From the NCBI RefSeq assembly GCF_003347665.1, contig NZ_QDGA01000024.1:21534-72522 (forward strand): DNA of 50,989 bases. The letters are read 5' to 3'. This stretch comes from Microvirga calopogonii (lineage in GTDB: Bacteria; Pseudomonadota; Alphaproteobacteria; Rhizobiales; Beijerinckiaceae). The notes below the pieces were generated by a model. The model saw nothing but the letters and a program-made list of their open reading frames with translations. It was not told where the DNA came from and ran no database searches. Shown piece after piece: positions 20,409-31,700 of the stretch. Position 1 is the stretch's first letter. Each line of letters begins with the position of its first letter. Made by a program: the position numbers and the translations under genes.

Positions 20409-22109
20409 ATGGATCGGTCCGCCGTTTCATCCGCGGCACCATCGCTGGTGGCCGCCGGCCCCTGGCTGACACGCCCGTTCAGAGGCCTGATCGGCCGTTT
20501 CGGAATCGGGTTCCTGATCCCGGTGCTCGAAGCGACCCTGCTCATCACACTTCTGGCGCTGGCTCTCCCCGTAGCGCTGCTGCAGGTTTACGACCGAATT
20601 CTCCCGAACAAGGCCGTCGGGACCCTGGCGGTTCTCGCCACGACCGTGACGATCGCCATCGTGCTGGAGGCGCTGTTGCGACATGTGCGAGGCCGGGTGC
20701 TCGCCCGCGTTGCCGCCACGTCGGAGGCCCAGGCCCATCGTCAGGCCATGCAATGTCTGCTGAACGCGCCGCTTTCAGCCCTTGAGGCGCATGGCAACGG
20801 CTATTATGCGGAGCGTCTCTCCGCCATTGGGACGCTGCGCGAAGCATGGTCCGGCCCCGCCCTGCAGGCAATGCTCGATCTCCCCTTTGCGCTCCTTTAC
20901 CTCATCGGCATCTGGTATCTGGCCGGCCCGCTCGTGCTGCTACCCCTGACGCTTCTGGCAGGTGTGGGACTGCTTGCTGTGCTGACGGGGCGCCGGGTCC
21001 GCGATGCCGCCCAAACCCTCGCTCTGGCCGAGGAGCGCCGCTTCAACTTTCTTTTCGACACGCTGAACTGCATCCATTCCATGAAGGTTTTGGGCGCAGA
21101 ACCTTTGCTCGAGCGGCGCTACGAGCGTCTCCAGAACAGCTCTGCCCAGCTGCGCCGCAAGCTGTCGCATACGATCTCGACCGGGCAGGAGGGCGGCATG
21201 CTGCTGTCCCAGGTCGCCACGATCGGCGTTGCAACCTTCGGGTGCCTGATGGTTCTCAAAGGACAGCTCAGCGTCGGTGGCCTCAGCGCATGCACCATGC
21301 TCGTCGGCCGCACGATGCAGCCGCTTCTCGGCGGTGTCGCCCTCTGGTCGCGCCTGCAATCGCTCCGGGAGAGCAAGAGGCGCGTTGCCGAAATCGGTGC
21401 GCTGCCGCAGGGGCGCAGCCTTGGCAGGCCGCTGCTGCAGATTACGGCCGGACACGTCCTTCTTCAGGATGTCCGGTTTCGTACCCCGCGCTATTCCGAC
21501 TGGTTGTTCGAAGGAGTCGACCTGGAGGTGCGACCCGGCGAGATCGTCGGCATTACGGGCTCCAACGGATCCGGCCGTTCGGCCCTGCTGCGCCTGATCG
21601 CCGGGGACCTGAAGGCCACCGGAGGCCATGTCCTGATCGATGGACAGGATCTCGGTCAGGTCGATATCGGGCCCTCACGCAGGCTCGTCGCGCTGGTCCC
21701 GCCGGATCCAGCGCTGGTGCGCGGCACGCTCCTGCAGAATCTGACCATGCATCAGCCGCAGCGCGAAACCTTGGCGCTTCGTCTCGCAACGGAGCTCGGT
21801 CTCGACCAGGTCGCCAGCGCTCTCCCGGGCGGCTGGCACACCCAGGTCGGCGTTGCCGCAACCCCGCTGCCGCGCGGCGCAGCCCAGCGCATCGGCGTCG
21901 TCCGGGCCTTGGTGGAAGAACCCCGTGTGCTGCTCCTTGACGACATCACCTCACAGATCGACGGCGACAGTGATGCGCGGCTTGCCCGATTGCTTGCGGA
22001 TCTGCGGGGCAGGGTAACGGTGATCAACGTCACCCACCGGCCGTCCACCTTGAACATTGCCGACCGGGTCTACGCGATCCGGGAGGGACGATTGGAGCGT
22101 GTGGCATGA
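20409..22109 (+). CDS. Type I secretion ABC transporter subunit, degenerate ATPase
   Basis: 566 residues: an exporter membrane domain (about 30-320) and a nucleotide-binding domain (about 345-566). It belongs to the inner-membrane ATPases of type I secretion. Its NBD is damaged: Walker A is GSNGSGRS with R390 in place of the essential lysine, the ABC signature LSGGQ is LPRGA (487-491), and Walker B ends D511-D512 where the second should be the catalytic glutamate. The H-loop (VTHRPS) is kept. I infer that it pairs with the next gene product, which has intact Walker motifs, as an asymmetric heterodimer. Its stop overlaps the next start (ATGA). Confidence 0.9.
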   Translation: MDRSAVSSAAPSLVAAGPWLTRPFRGLIGRFGIGFLIPVLEATLLITLLALALPVALLQVYDRILPNKAVGTLAVLATTVTIAIVLEALLRHVRGRVLARVAATSEAQAHRQAMQCLLNAPLSALEAHGNGYYAERLSAIGTLREAWSGPALQAMLDLPFALLYLIGIWYLAGPLVLLPLTLLAGVGLLAVLTGRRVRDAAQTLALAEERRFNFLFDTLNCIHSMKVLGAEPLLERRYERLQNSSAQLRRKLSHTISTGQEGGMLLSQVATIGVATFGCLMVLKGQLSVGGLSACTMLVGRTMQPLLGGVALWSRLQSLRESKRRVAEIGALPQGRSLGRPLLQITAGHVLLQDVRFRTPRYSDWLFEGVDLEVRPGEIVGITGSNGSGRSALLRLIAGDLKATGGHVLIDGQDLGQVDIGPSRRLVALVPPDPALVRGTLLQNLTMHQPQRETLALRLATELGLDQVASALPGGWHTQVGVAATPLPRGAAQRIGVVRALVEEPRVLLLDDITSQIDGDSDARLARLLADLRGRVTVINVTHRPSTLNIADRVYAIREGRLERVA

Positions 22110-24292
22110 GTCTTGCAAGAGACGACCGTTCGTGCGCACCGCTGGAGCTGCCGGAAGATCTGCTGGCTCCGTCAGATCTAGCCCGCTGTCTCTCCGCGAT
22201 GCTCTGGCTCCTGGAATGGCCGGGGAGCGTCGATGATCTCCTTTCGGCCCTGCCTCACGTCAAACCGGATATCGATCTCACTGATGTGCGCAACACTCTC
22301 GCGATCCTCGGCTATCCGACCCGCATGGAGAGGGTGTCACGGGGATCGCTCGACCCGAGACGCCTTCCGGCCGTTCTGCTCCCAGCAGGCGAGCCCGCGG
22401 CCATCGTCTACCGGGACGAAGAGGGCCGCGTCCTGCGTCTCGATGGTGCGACCGGCGAGGTGGAGCCGTGCGATCCGAAGGCGCTGCGCGGCACCTTGAT
22501 GCTGGTTGTCGACATGGATGCCGGAGCTCCGCGCAAGAGCTGGTTCAGCGGCATCGCTCGGCGCTTCCGGGGCGATCTGCCGGCACTCCTGGGCATCAGC
22601 GGATTGATGGCTGTGCTCGGACTTGCCGTGCCGGTCTTCACCATGTCGGTGTTCGACACCGTGATCGCAGGATACAGTCCCGAGACCTTGCCGATGCTTG
22701 TTGCAGGCGCAGGTGCGGCCATCCTTCTCGAGGTCGCATTTCGTGTCGTCCGGCAGCGAGCCTTGCTCAGCATTGCCGAGCGGCTCGACCGGCTGGTCCC
22801 AAGCGCGGTCTTCACCCAGCTCATGTCCCTGCCAACCGCGCTGGTGGAGCGGGCCGGAACCGCATCGCAGGTATCGCGCCTGCGCGATTTCGCGGCGATC
22901 CGCGAGTTCCTCACGGGCAGCTTCGCGGTCGCACTGCTCGACATGCCGTTCACGCTGATCGTCATCGTGCTCATGGTGCTGCTGGGAGGCTGGATTGCCA
23001 TCGTGCCCGTGGGCACGGCTGTGGGTTTCGTGATCCTTTTCGCGATCTCTCGTGGGCCGATGCGGACCGCAATCGAGCAGGCAGCTCGCGCCAACCAGAT
23101 GCGGGAGGCGCTCGCTGTGGAGGCCCTCGAAACCGTGCGGACCCTGAAGCTCGTCGGAGCCGAGGAGCGCTGGATCGATCGTTACTCTTCCGCGGCTGCC
23201 GCCGCCGCCGTGTCATCGGCGCGTGTCAGCACGCTCGCCGGTTCGGTTCTTGCGGCGAGCCAAGCGCTGGTGACGCTGTCGGGGCTCGCTGCCGTGGTGA
23301 TGGGTGTGCTGTCGGTTCTGGGCGGCGCCATGACAGCGGGCGCGCTCATCGCCGGCATGATGCTGATCTGGCGCATTCTCGGACCCATGCAGACCTTTTT
23401 CGTCATGCTCTCGCGATGGGAACAGACGCAGGCGTCGATCCGGCAGGTCGACGGCCTGATGGCCCTGGAGACAGAGCGCCCTCCGCCACTTGAGGCGAGG
23501 ATGGCACCGCCGGAGCAGGGCGCCATCGTCTTCCAACGCGTGACCCTCCGTTATCTCCCGCAATCCGAGCCGGTTCTGGCCGGGGCCAGCTTCTCCATCC
23601 AGCCGGGACAGGTCGTGGCCGTCACCGGTGCGGAAGGGAGTGGCAAGTCGACCCTTTTGCTTCTGATCGCAGGTCTCTACCGGCCCCAGGGTGGCCTGGT
23701 GCGTATCGACAGCCATGACGTCCGTTCCTTCAATCCGGCGGTTCTCCGGCGCAGCATCGGTTGGGTGCCGCAGTCGCCCGGACTTCTGTACGGCACCGTG
23801 GCGCAAAATCTTCGCCTCGCGCGTCCCAGCGCGTCCGACGCGGACCTGCGCGCAGCAGCCGAAGAGGCCGGGGTGCTGGAGGCCATCGAGGCTTTGCCGC
23901 AGGGCTTCGATACCCGCGTCGGCGACAACCAGAGCGGACGTCTTCCGCGTAGCATCCTGCAGCGCATCGCCCTTGCGGCGGCCCTGCTGCGCGATGCGCC
24001 CATCCTGCTGCTCGACGAGCCCGTTGCCGGCCTGGACGATGCGTGCGCCAAAGCCTTCACGGACGTCATTGCCTCGCGTCGCGGTCGCTGCACCATTCTC
24101 ATGGCAACGCATCGCCCGAGCCATATCCGATTGGCTGACCGCGTCCTGCGCCTGCGCGATGGACAGGTCGAAGAGCTCGAACAGCAGACGGCTCCCGTCG
24201 GCCCGCGCCCCACGAGAGCTCCAATTGGCCCATCGCTGGCGAATGCCGCCTTCGCGAATATGGCGGCCGCCAACAGTCCGAAAGTTGCATGA
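22106..24292 (+). CDS. Type I secretion ABC transporter with C39-like N-terminal domain
   Basis: 728 residues. Residues 1 to about 140 resemble the C39-like domain of LapB/HlyB-type exporters, with LPAVLLPAGEPAAIVYRDE and LDGATGEV, but lack the catalytic cysteine, so it would bind rather than cleave substrate. A six-helix membrane domain (about 155-430) follows. The NBD has a normal Walker A GAEGSGKS (508-515, K514) and Walker B with D637-E638. The ABC signature is nonetheless LPRSI (613-617) in place of LSGGQ. A Pro/Ala-rich tail ends the protein. It is probably the hydrolysing half of the exporter. Start and stop both overlap neighbours (ATGA). Confidence 0.92.
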   Translation: MSLARDDRSCAPLELPEDLLAPSDLARCLSAMLWLLEWPGSVDDLLSALPHVKPDIDLTDVRNTLAILGYPTRMERVSRGSLDPRRLPAVLLPAGEPAAIVYRDEEGRVLRLDGATGEVEPCDPKALRGTLMLVVDMDAGAPRKSWFSGIARRFRGDLPALLGISGLMAVLGLAVPVFTMSVFDTVIAGYSPETLPMLVAGAGAAILLEVAFRVVRQRALLSIAERLDRLVPSAVFTQLMSLPTALVERAGTASQVSRLRDFAAIREFLTGSFAVALLDMPFTLIVIVLMVLLGGWIAIVPVGTAVGFVILFAISRGPMRTAIEQAARANQMREALAVEALETVRTLKLVGAEERWIDRYSSAAAAAAVSSARVSTLAGSVLAASQALVTLSGLAAVVMGVLSVLGGAMTAGALIAGMMLIWRILGPMQTFFVMLSRWEQTQASIRQVDGLMALETERPPPLEARMAPPEQGAIVFQRVTLRYLPQSEPVLAGASFSIQPGQVVAVTGAEGSGKSTLLLLIAGLYRPQGGLVRIDSHDVRSFNPAVLRRSIGWVPQSPGLLYGTVAQNLRLARPSASDADLRAAAEEAGVLEAIEALPQGFDTRVGDNQSGRLPRSILQRIALAAALLRDAPILLLDEPVAGLDDACAKAFTDVIASRRGRCTILMATHRPSHIRLADRVLRLRDGQVEELEQQTAPVGPRPTRAPIGPSLANAAFANMAAANSPKVA

Positions 24293-25737
24293 TGAGCAAG
24301 ACCGCAACACCTGCTGTCCACGGCGATATCCTGCCCGCAGGGATCGACAGCCGTGTCCTACCTCGGGCCAGCCGTCAACCGCGACCGGACGGTCACGTGT
24401 TGGCGCTCGAAGAGCTGCGCGTGAAAGGACTGGAGCGTACCGTCGTGCTGGGGACCGGGATCCTGGTGGCGGCTGGCTTGGCCTGGGCTGCCCTGACCCG
24501 GGTTCCCGAAGTTGCAGTCGGCACCGGTGAGATTTCTCCGATGGTTGCGGCTGCGCCGATCCAACATCTCGAAGGCGGCATCGTCGCGGAAGTGCTGGTG
24601 AACGAAGGTGAGGCGGTCGAGGCGGGGCAGCCGCTACTGCGCATGAACGATGCCGTGGCGCAATCTGAACTGTCACAAGCCCGGCACCGCCTGGAATCCC
24701 TGCGACTTCAGGCGCAACGCCTTGCAGCGGCCGCGGACGGCCATATCGTGGCTCTCGACCTCCGCGGACGTCAAATACCTTCGGCCGGTCTCGTAGCCAG
24801 TGCCGGTGGAGACGCGCAGGCCGTACCGCCGCTCGCTTCCGGCATGTTCGTCGAACCGCAGCGAGCCGCATTGAATTCGCGCCTGCGGGCGTTGGCCGAC
24901 CGCGTGGCTGTTCTGCAGGAACAGGTGGCGCAGCGGCGGAGCGATCTCCTGACACTCGGAGGGCAGATTTCCGCCGTGCAGGAGCAGATGGCGCTTCATT
25001 CCAAAGAGCTCGGAATCCGGGAAGACCTCGCCAGCAACGGCTTGACGACCCGTCTTTCGGTTCTGGAGGCACAGCGGCTGTTCATGAGCGCGAAAGCCGA
25101 GCACGAGCGGCTCACCGGCCAGCGTGTGACGGCGCAGCGCAGTCTGGCCGAGGCTGAAGCCCGAATCGCCGAGGCGCAATCGGCGGCCGTGGACGAGGCA
25201 CGCCAGGAGGCGGCCCGGGTCGCCCTGGATGTCGCAGAAACAACCGAACTCGTCCGCAAGTTGGAAGATCGCGCGGAGCGCGTCATGTTGCGCGCGCCCA
25301 TCGATGGTATCGTGCGAGGGCTTACGGTTCATCGTCCCGGCACGGTTCTTCCGCCGGGCGGCCTTGTCGCTGAAATCATGCCGCAGAACGCGCAACTCGT
25401 GGCCGATGTCAGGCTCATGCCCCGCGACATTGGTTTCATCGAGGTCGGTCAGCAGGTCCATGTGAAAGTGCAGGCCTTCGATTATGCCCGATTCGGATCG
25501 GTCGAGGGCAGCGTGGAGCGCGTGTCGGCCGGCACCTTCCTCGATGAGCAGCGGCAGCCGCACTACCGCGCACGCATTGCGCTCAAACAGCAATATGTCG
25601 GCCACGATCCACGTCATGCGCAGCTCGTGGCCGGCATGACTGTGCAGGCGGATATCACGACCGGCACCAAGACCGTGCTGCAATACCTGCTCAAACCAAT
25701 CTATTCGGCCATGGCCGCATCCTTCCACGAACGCTGA
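24289..25737 (+). CDS. HlyD-family membrane fusion protein
   Basis: 482 residues. Periplasmic adaptor linking the inner-membrane ABC transporter to a TolC-type outer-membrane channel. A single membrane segment (about 52-70) is followed by a lipoyl half-motif (IQHLEGGIVAEVLVNEGEAVEAGQPLL), a long alpha-hairpin coiled coil (about 125-335), the second lipoyl half (MLRAPIDGIVRGLTVHRPG) and a beta-barrel domain ending in the HlyD signature GMTVQADITTGTKTVLQYLLKPI. The start overlaps the ABC stop. The TolC partner is not in the window. Confidence 0.95.
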   Translation: MMSKTATPAVHGDILPAGIDSRVLPRASRQPRPDGHVLALEELRVKGLERTVVLGTGILVAAGLAWAALTRVPEVAVGTGEISPMVAAAPIQHLEGGIVAEVLVNEGEAVEAGQPLLRMNDAVAQSELSQARHRLESLRLQAQRLAAAADGHIVALDLRGRQIPSAGLVASAGGDAQAVPPLASGMFVEPQRAALNSRLRALADRVAVLQEQVAQRRSDLLTLGGQISAVQEQMALHSKELGIREDLASNGLTTRLSVLEAQRLFMSAKAEHERLTGQRVTAQRSLAEAEARIAEAQSAAVDEARQEAARVALDVAETTELVRKLEDRAERVMLRAPIDGIVRGLTVHRPGTVLPPGGLVAEIMPQNAQLVADVRLMPRDIGFIEVGQQVHVKVQAFDYARFGSVEGSVERVSAGTFLDEQRQPHYRARIALKQQYVGHDPRHAQLVAGMTVQADITTGTKTVLQYLLKPIYSAMAASFHER

Positions 25738-25744
25738 GCACATC

Positions 25745-28700
25745 ATGACCCAGCAGCCCGACCTGACCATCCCGTTCGACGCCAGCGTCGTGGATGAGGA
25801 AGCCCTGCGTGCCCTCCGTGCCGTGCAGCGGACGGTTCCCATGGGGGACGGCGGGGCGGCCGGCAATCTTGCCGGGGGCACCGAAGCTGTCGCGGCGTTC
25901 GGCATGATGCCGGGCTCGCCCTCCGGCGGCGCTGGAGGCGCGGCAGGCATTATCCCGCCGGTCGCTGAAGTATCTGCTCCTCGTCCCGCCGGCGCGCCAC
26001 TGGAAAGGCTCGATGAACCTGCTCCCGCAGTCACGACGGTGTCACTCGCGGCCGCACCGATCGACGTGCCGATCTTCGTCGACGCGCCGCCCTCTCGTCC
26101 CGTCGCACCTCCGAGGATTGGTGGTTCCCATGAGGCGCCGGGTTCGACGGTTTCATCGCATGATATAGCGGCCCCATCAGAGGTTGCACGGGCGCAGACC
26201 ACTCCGCGGGACGAGGATAGGCCAATCCCGACGCCCGAACATAGCCAGCCCCAACCAGAGGAACCGCGGGACAACGTAGCCTCGGCCCCAGTCGTGCGCG
26301 CCGCGGATTCGGAGGGGCAGGAAGATCAAGCCATTGCGCTCGATCTGTCTGCCGTCCTGACGGACAATGACGGCTCGGAGCTGCTGTCGATCAAGATCTA
26401 TGGCGTTCGTGAAGGTGCTTCTCTCTCGCATGGCAAGCGCCAGCCGGATGGGAGCTGGAGCGTGGCTCCGACCGACCTGCCGCATCTCGCCTTTATCCCG
26501 CCGGACAACTTCTCAGGCACGGTCAACCTCAGGCTGCAGGCCACCTCACAGGAGCTGAACGGATCTACCGCCATCATCGATGCTCCCTTCCAGATCCAGG
26601 TGCACGCCGTCGCCGATGCGCCGGATGTGGTCGTCGCCGACGCCCGTGGCTACGAGGATACGCCGGTAAGCCTTTTGGGCCTCGGCGGAGCACTGCGCGA
26701 CACGGACGGCTCCGAGAGCCTCAGCTTCGTGCTCAGCGGGGTGCCCGTTGATGCGACCCTCAGCGCCGGCACACCGCTTGGCGGCGGCCGTTGGGCTCTG
26801 ACGCCTGCGCAACTGGAAGGCCTGATCCTTACCCCGCCGCCGCAGATGTCCGGCCACTTCACCCTGACGCTCACGGCCATCGCGACCGAGAGCGAGCCGG
26901 GCGTGCCCAGCGCCCGGACCTCTGCCACGTTCACGGTGAGCGTCGATCCTGTCGTGGATGCGGGCAGCATCGGCGGATCGAGCGCAGGTTCGGAAGATGG
27001 CCCAATCCTGCTCCAGCCCAACTTCTCCACTCCAGACCACGACGGCTCGGAAACATGGTCCGAGTTCACCCAGGTAGCAGGCCTCCCCCCAGGCGCTTCG
27101 CTCAATCTCGGCTCCGAGATCGCACCAGGTGTATGGCAGGTCTCGACTGCCGACCTCCGCGCTGGTCTCGTCACGATCCGCCCGGCCGAGCACAGCGACG
27201 AGGATTTCACGCTCACCCTGACGGCGACCCTGACGGACAGCGGAAACGGCAAGAGCGTCAGCCGGGCGGTGACGGGCACCCATACGGTGGCGGTCACGGC
27301 GGTTGCCGACGAACCTCTGGTGGCGGCGCGTGATGTGTCGGGGCATGAGGACCAGTCGATTCCGCTCAACGTCTCGGCCGTTCTCGCGGACACCGACGGC
27401 TCCGAGACCCTGACGGTCCGGATCCTCGGTGTCCCCGATGGCGCTTCTCTGTCGCACGGCACACGCCAGCCCGACGGCAGCTGGAACGTGCCGCCGGCCG
27501 ATCTGGCTCATCTTTCCATCACGCCGCCCCACGATTTCGCCGGCACGATCAAGCTGACGCTCGAGGCGACCGTTCGCGAAAGCTCGAACGGTTCGACGGC
27601 GACGCACAGCGTTGGTTTTCGGGTTGACGTTGAGGACGTTTCCGACGCTCCGCTGGTAAGCGTCCACGACGCTGCAGGACGCGAGGACGAGTGGACCTCG
27701 CTGGACCTCCGGGCGGCGCTCACGGACACCGACGGTTCGGAGACGCTGACGGTGAGCATCATCGGCGTGCCAGCGGGAGCGCGCCTGTCCCAAGGCATCC
27801 GCGCCGCGGATGGCAGCTGGCAGGTCACACCAGAGCAATTGGCAGGTCTTGCCATCCTCCCACCAGAGAACTTTTCCGGCACGATCAACCTGAGCCTGCG
27901 CTCCACTTCCATAAGTCCGAACGGCTCGACGGCTATCGTCGACTCACCGTTCCGGATCCACGTGGACGCCGTCGCGGATACGCCCGTGGTCGGTGTGCAC
28001 GATGCCGCCACGAAGGAGGACCAGCCGATTGCGCTCGACCTCTCGGCGGCTCTCACCGACACCGACGGCTCCGAGATGCTCTCGGTGGTGATCGAGGGCC
28101 TGCCGGCCGGCTCCCGCCTGTCGGCCGGTATCGACAACGGCGATGGCAGTTGGACGCTCGCGCCCGGGCAGCTCTCCGGCCTGACCCTGACGCCGCCGGT
28201 CGATTGGAGCGGCCGCATGGACCTGACCCTGGTGGCTCAGGCGCGGGAGACCTCGAATGGCTCGACCGCGACGGTGCGGGCGCCGTTCACCGTCGCCGTG
28301 GAGGCAGTGGCGGATGCGCCACTGGTGTCGGCCCATGACGTGTCCGGCCTCGAGGACACGCCGATCGCGCTCGATCTCTCGGCGATGCTGAAGGACCGGG
28401 ACGGATCGGAGGTGCTCTCCGTCGTCATCTGGAATGTGCCAACCGACGCGTCCCTGTCGCACGGCTCCCGCCAGCCAGACGGCAGCTGGGTCGTGGCTCC
28501 GACCGACCTGGCCAGGCTGAAATTCATCCCTAAACCGGATTTTTCCGGTCCGGTGAACCTCCGCATCGAAGCAACCGCCCGGGAGGGGAACGACGATACC
28601 GCGACCAGCACGGCCGATTTTCGCGTCCAGATCCACGCGGTCGCAGATACGCCCGATGTCACGGTGGCCAACTTCACGGGCCGTGAGGACGAGCCTGTCG

Positions 28701-31700
28701 CTCTGACCGGGCTAGGAGGTGCCCTTCGAGACATTGATGGCTCGGAAACACTGAGCTTTATCCTCACGGTGCCTCCAGGCGCTACGCTCAATGCCGGCAC
28801 CAGACAGGCGGACGGCAGCTGGCTCCTGACGCCCGCGCAGCTCAACGGCCTCGTCCTCACGCCTCCGGCGAACAGCTCGGGGCGGTTCGAACTGACGCTG
28901 ACGTCCGTCGCGACGGAGCGCGAGCCGGGTGTGCCGAGTGCGCGCAACACCGCGAAATTCACGGTCGATCTCGATCCCGTGCTGGACCAGGGCACCATCA
29001 CCGGATCGGCCTCCGGCAACGAGGATACCTGGATCACGCTTACTCCGAAGTTCGATACGCCCGATCAGGACGGATCCGAAACCTGGTCCGCGCTCACCAC
29101 GATCTCCGGCGTACCAACCGGCGCGTCGCTCAACCGTGGCACGATGGTGGAGCCGGGCGTGTGGAAGGTTTCCACGAGCGCCCTTCAGGACGGTCTCGTC
29201 AGGATCAAGCCGCCGCTGAACAGCGATGAGGATTTCACCCTGACGTTCACCGCGACGCTGACGGATACCGGCAACGGAAAATCGGTCAGCCAAGTAATCA
29301 CGGGGACGAATCCGGTCATCGTCAACGCGGTGGCGGACAAACCGACGGTGAGCGCTTCCAACGCATCGGGCAAGGAAGACCAGGAGATTCCGCTCAATCT
29401 GTCGGCTGGCCTCGTGGACACCGATGGATCGGAGACGCTGACGGTCAGGATCTACGGCGTTCCGGCATCGGCTTCGCTCACGAAGGGCGTGCTTCAGTCC
29501 GACGGCTCCTGGATCGTCTCGGCTGCTGACCTGCCGAACGTCGCCCTGAAGCCACCTGTCGATTTTTCAGGCACTCTGGACCTCCGGATTCGAGCGACCG
29601 CGACGGAAAGCTCGAACGGAAAGACCGCCTGGAGCGAGGCGACGTTCCAAGTGCAGGTCGACGCCGTGGCCGACGAGCCGGGGCTGCGTGTTGCTCCGGC
29701 CGTGGGCGACGAAGACACGGCCATTCCGCTCACCATATCGGCCTGGACCACCGACCGGGACGGCTCGGAGACAATCACCGGGTTTCGGATCACCGGCATT
29801 CCGGAGGGGGCGGTGATCCGGGCCGGCGGGGTCGCGCTGGTCGTCGTCAACGGGAGCGTCCTGGTTGATCCGGCCGTGGTGAACAGCCTGACCATCACAC
29901 CTCCCGCTCAATCGGATGAAGATTTTACCCTGAAAGTGTCCGCTGTCTCCGCGGAACCGAATGGCAGCACGGCCGAAAGCGCGCCGCTCGATCTGCGTGT
30001 GACGGTCCGCGCCGTGGCTGATGCTCCCGTCATGGACGTGACCGGCGCCAGCGGACTTGAAGACACGCCGATTGCGCTCAACCTTTCGGCGACGCTCCCG
30101 GACAACGATGGATCCGAGACGCTGAGCTTCGTGATCAGGGGGGTGCCGGATGGCGCAGTCATGTCCCATGGCACGTATCGTGGTCCAGGCGTGTGGTCCC
30201 TGACGGCTGAGGAAGCCAGGCTGGCGACCTTGCTGCCGCCGGCCAACTTTTCGGGAACCATCAACCTGACCGTGACGGCGATCACGCAGGAGGAGCGGGG
30301 AGGCGACCAGGCATCGACCACCATCCCATTCCCGGTCAAGGTGGAGGCCGTGATCGACATCCCGGCGGTCGGCGGCCTCGACGGCGTGTCCGGCAATTGG
30401 GGGACCATGCACGGAACGGAGGATCAGCCGATTTTGCTGCGCCTCGATCCGGGACTCGCGGACAGCGACGGCTCGGAGAAAGTCGTCGGCGACATTCTCA
30501 TCAGCGACGTTCCCGCCGGGGCCGTTCTGCGGTTGGCCGATAGCACGGTCGTCAACGCGGATGAGAACGGGATCTACAGGATTTCCGCCGCCAATATGAC
30601 CGGCGTGACGCTGATAATGCCTCGCGACAGTGACGAAGCACACACCCTCAGGATCGAAATGACGATCGAGGACAGCGGCGGCGTGCGCGCCACGATCGGC
30701 GGAAAGATGGTGGTGGATCCGCTCGGCGATGCCGACACGCCGAATGTGACGTTCGAGCCGTCCCAGGGGAGTGCCCATAACAGCCTGGACCCGGACCAGG
30801 GCTGGATCCCGCTCCATATCACCGCAATACCGGCGGACAAGGATGGCTCGGAAACCCTCCAGATGTGGGTCCGCGATGTTCCGGCGGGAGCCGTACTCTC
30901 GTCCGGAATCGCAGTCGGCGAGGGCATTTGGCTGGTTCCGGTCCAGGATCTTCCGACTCTCTCCATTCGCCCCAAGGCGGGTTCCACTGAACGCTTTGAG
31001 TTGAAAGTCACCGCCGTTGCGGTGGAGCGGGAGGGGGATCAGACCGATTTGACGGTCGTCGTCCCGGTGACCCTCACGGTGCCGAGTGGCGGCGGTGGGG
31101 ATGGGGACGGAGGCGGTGGAACGAATCCTGGACCTGATCCGGACAAGGCTCCATTGGCCCAGGCCCCTTCGCTGGTTGTCAAGGACGCTGACACCCTCGA
31201 GGACCGCAGCGTCCTTCTGTCCATCGAAGCCGAGACAAAGGATACGGATGGCGGACACGAAACCCTCGGCATCCGCATCAATGGAGTCCCTGAAGGCGCG
31301 AGCCTTTCGGTTGGCGTCAGGGATCCGCTGACGGGAGCGTGGGCGCTGCATCCGGATCAGCTGAAGGACGTCAGGCTTATTCCTCCGGCGAATTTCTCCG
31401 GGAGGATCGATCTTCAGGTCGTCGCGGTTTCGACGGAAGCCACCGGTGACCAGAAGGCCGTTTCGGCCACGATCAGCGTCAATGTCGAAGCGGTCGCCGA
31501 CAATGCTGTCATCAATGCCAATCCCTCCGTGGGAGAAGAGGACGGTGCCGTTCCGTTGAAGCTCTTGGTTACGCCCGGCGACAGTGATGGCAGCGAATTC
31601 GTCGCGCCCGTGATCATCTCCGGCGTTCCAGCGGGAGGACACCTCGAAGGCGCCGGTGTCGTCGATCTCGGCAACGGCCGCTGGTCCGTCGATTCCACCC

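Noticed and set aside
22106..22530. Active C39 bacteriocin-type leader peptidase in the second ABC protein
   Set aside because: The catalytic cysteine motif near the N-terminus is missing; the domain is best seen as C39-like and non-cleaving.
25745..26290. LapG-type cleavage site (AAG in the N-terminal lead)
   Set aside because: A GGAAGI string occurs, but the LapA retention module is not recognisable, and no LapG or LapD gene is in the window.
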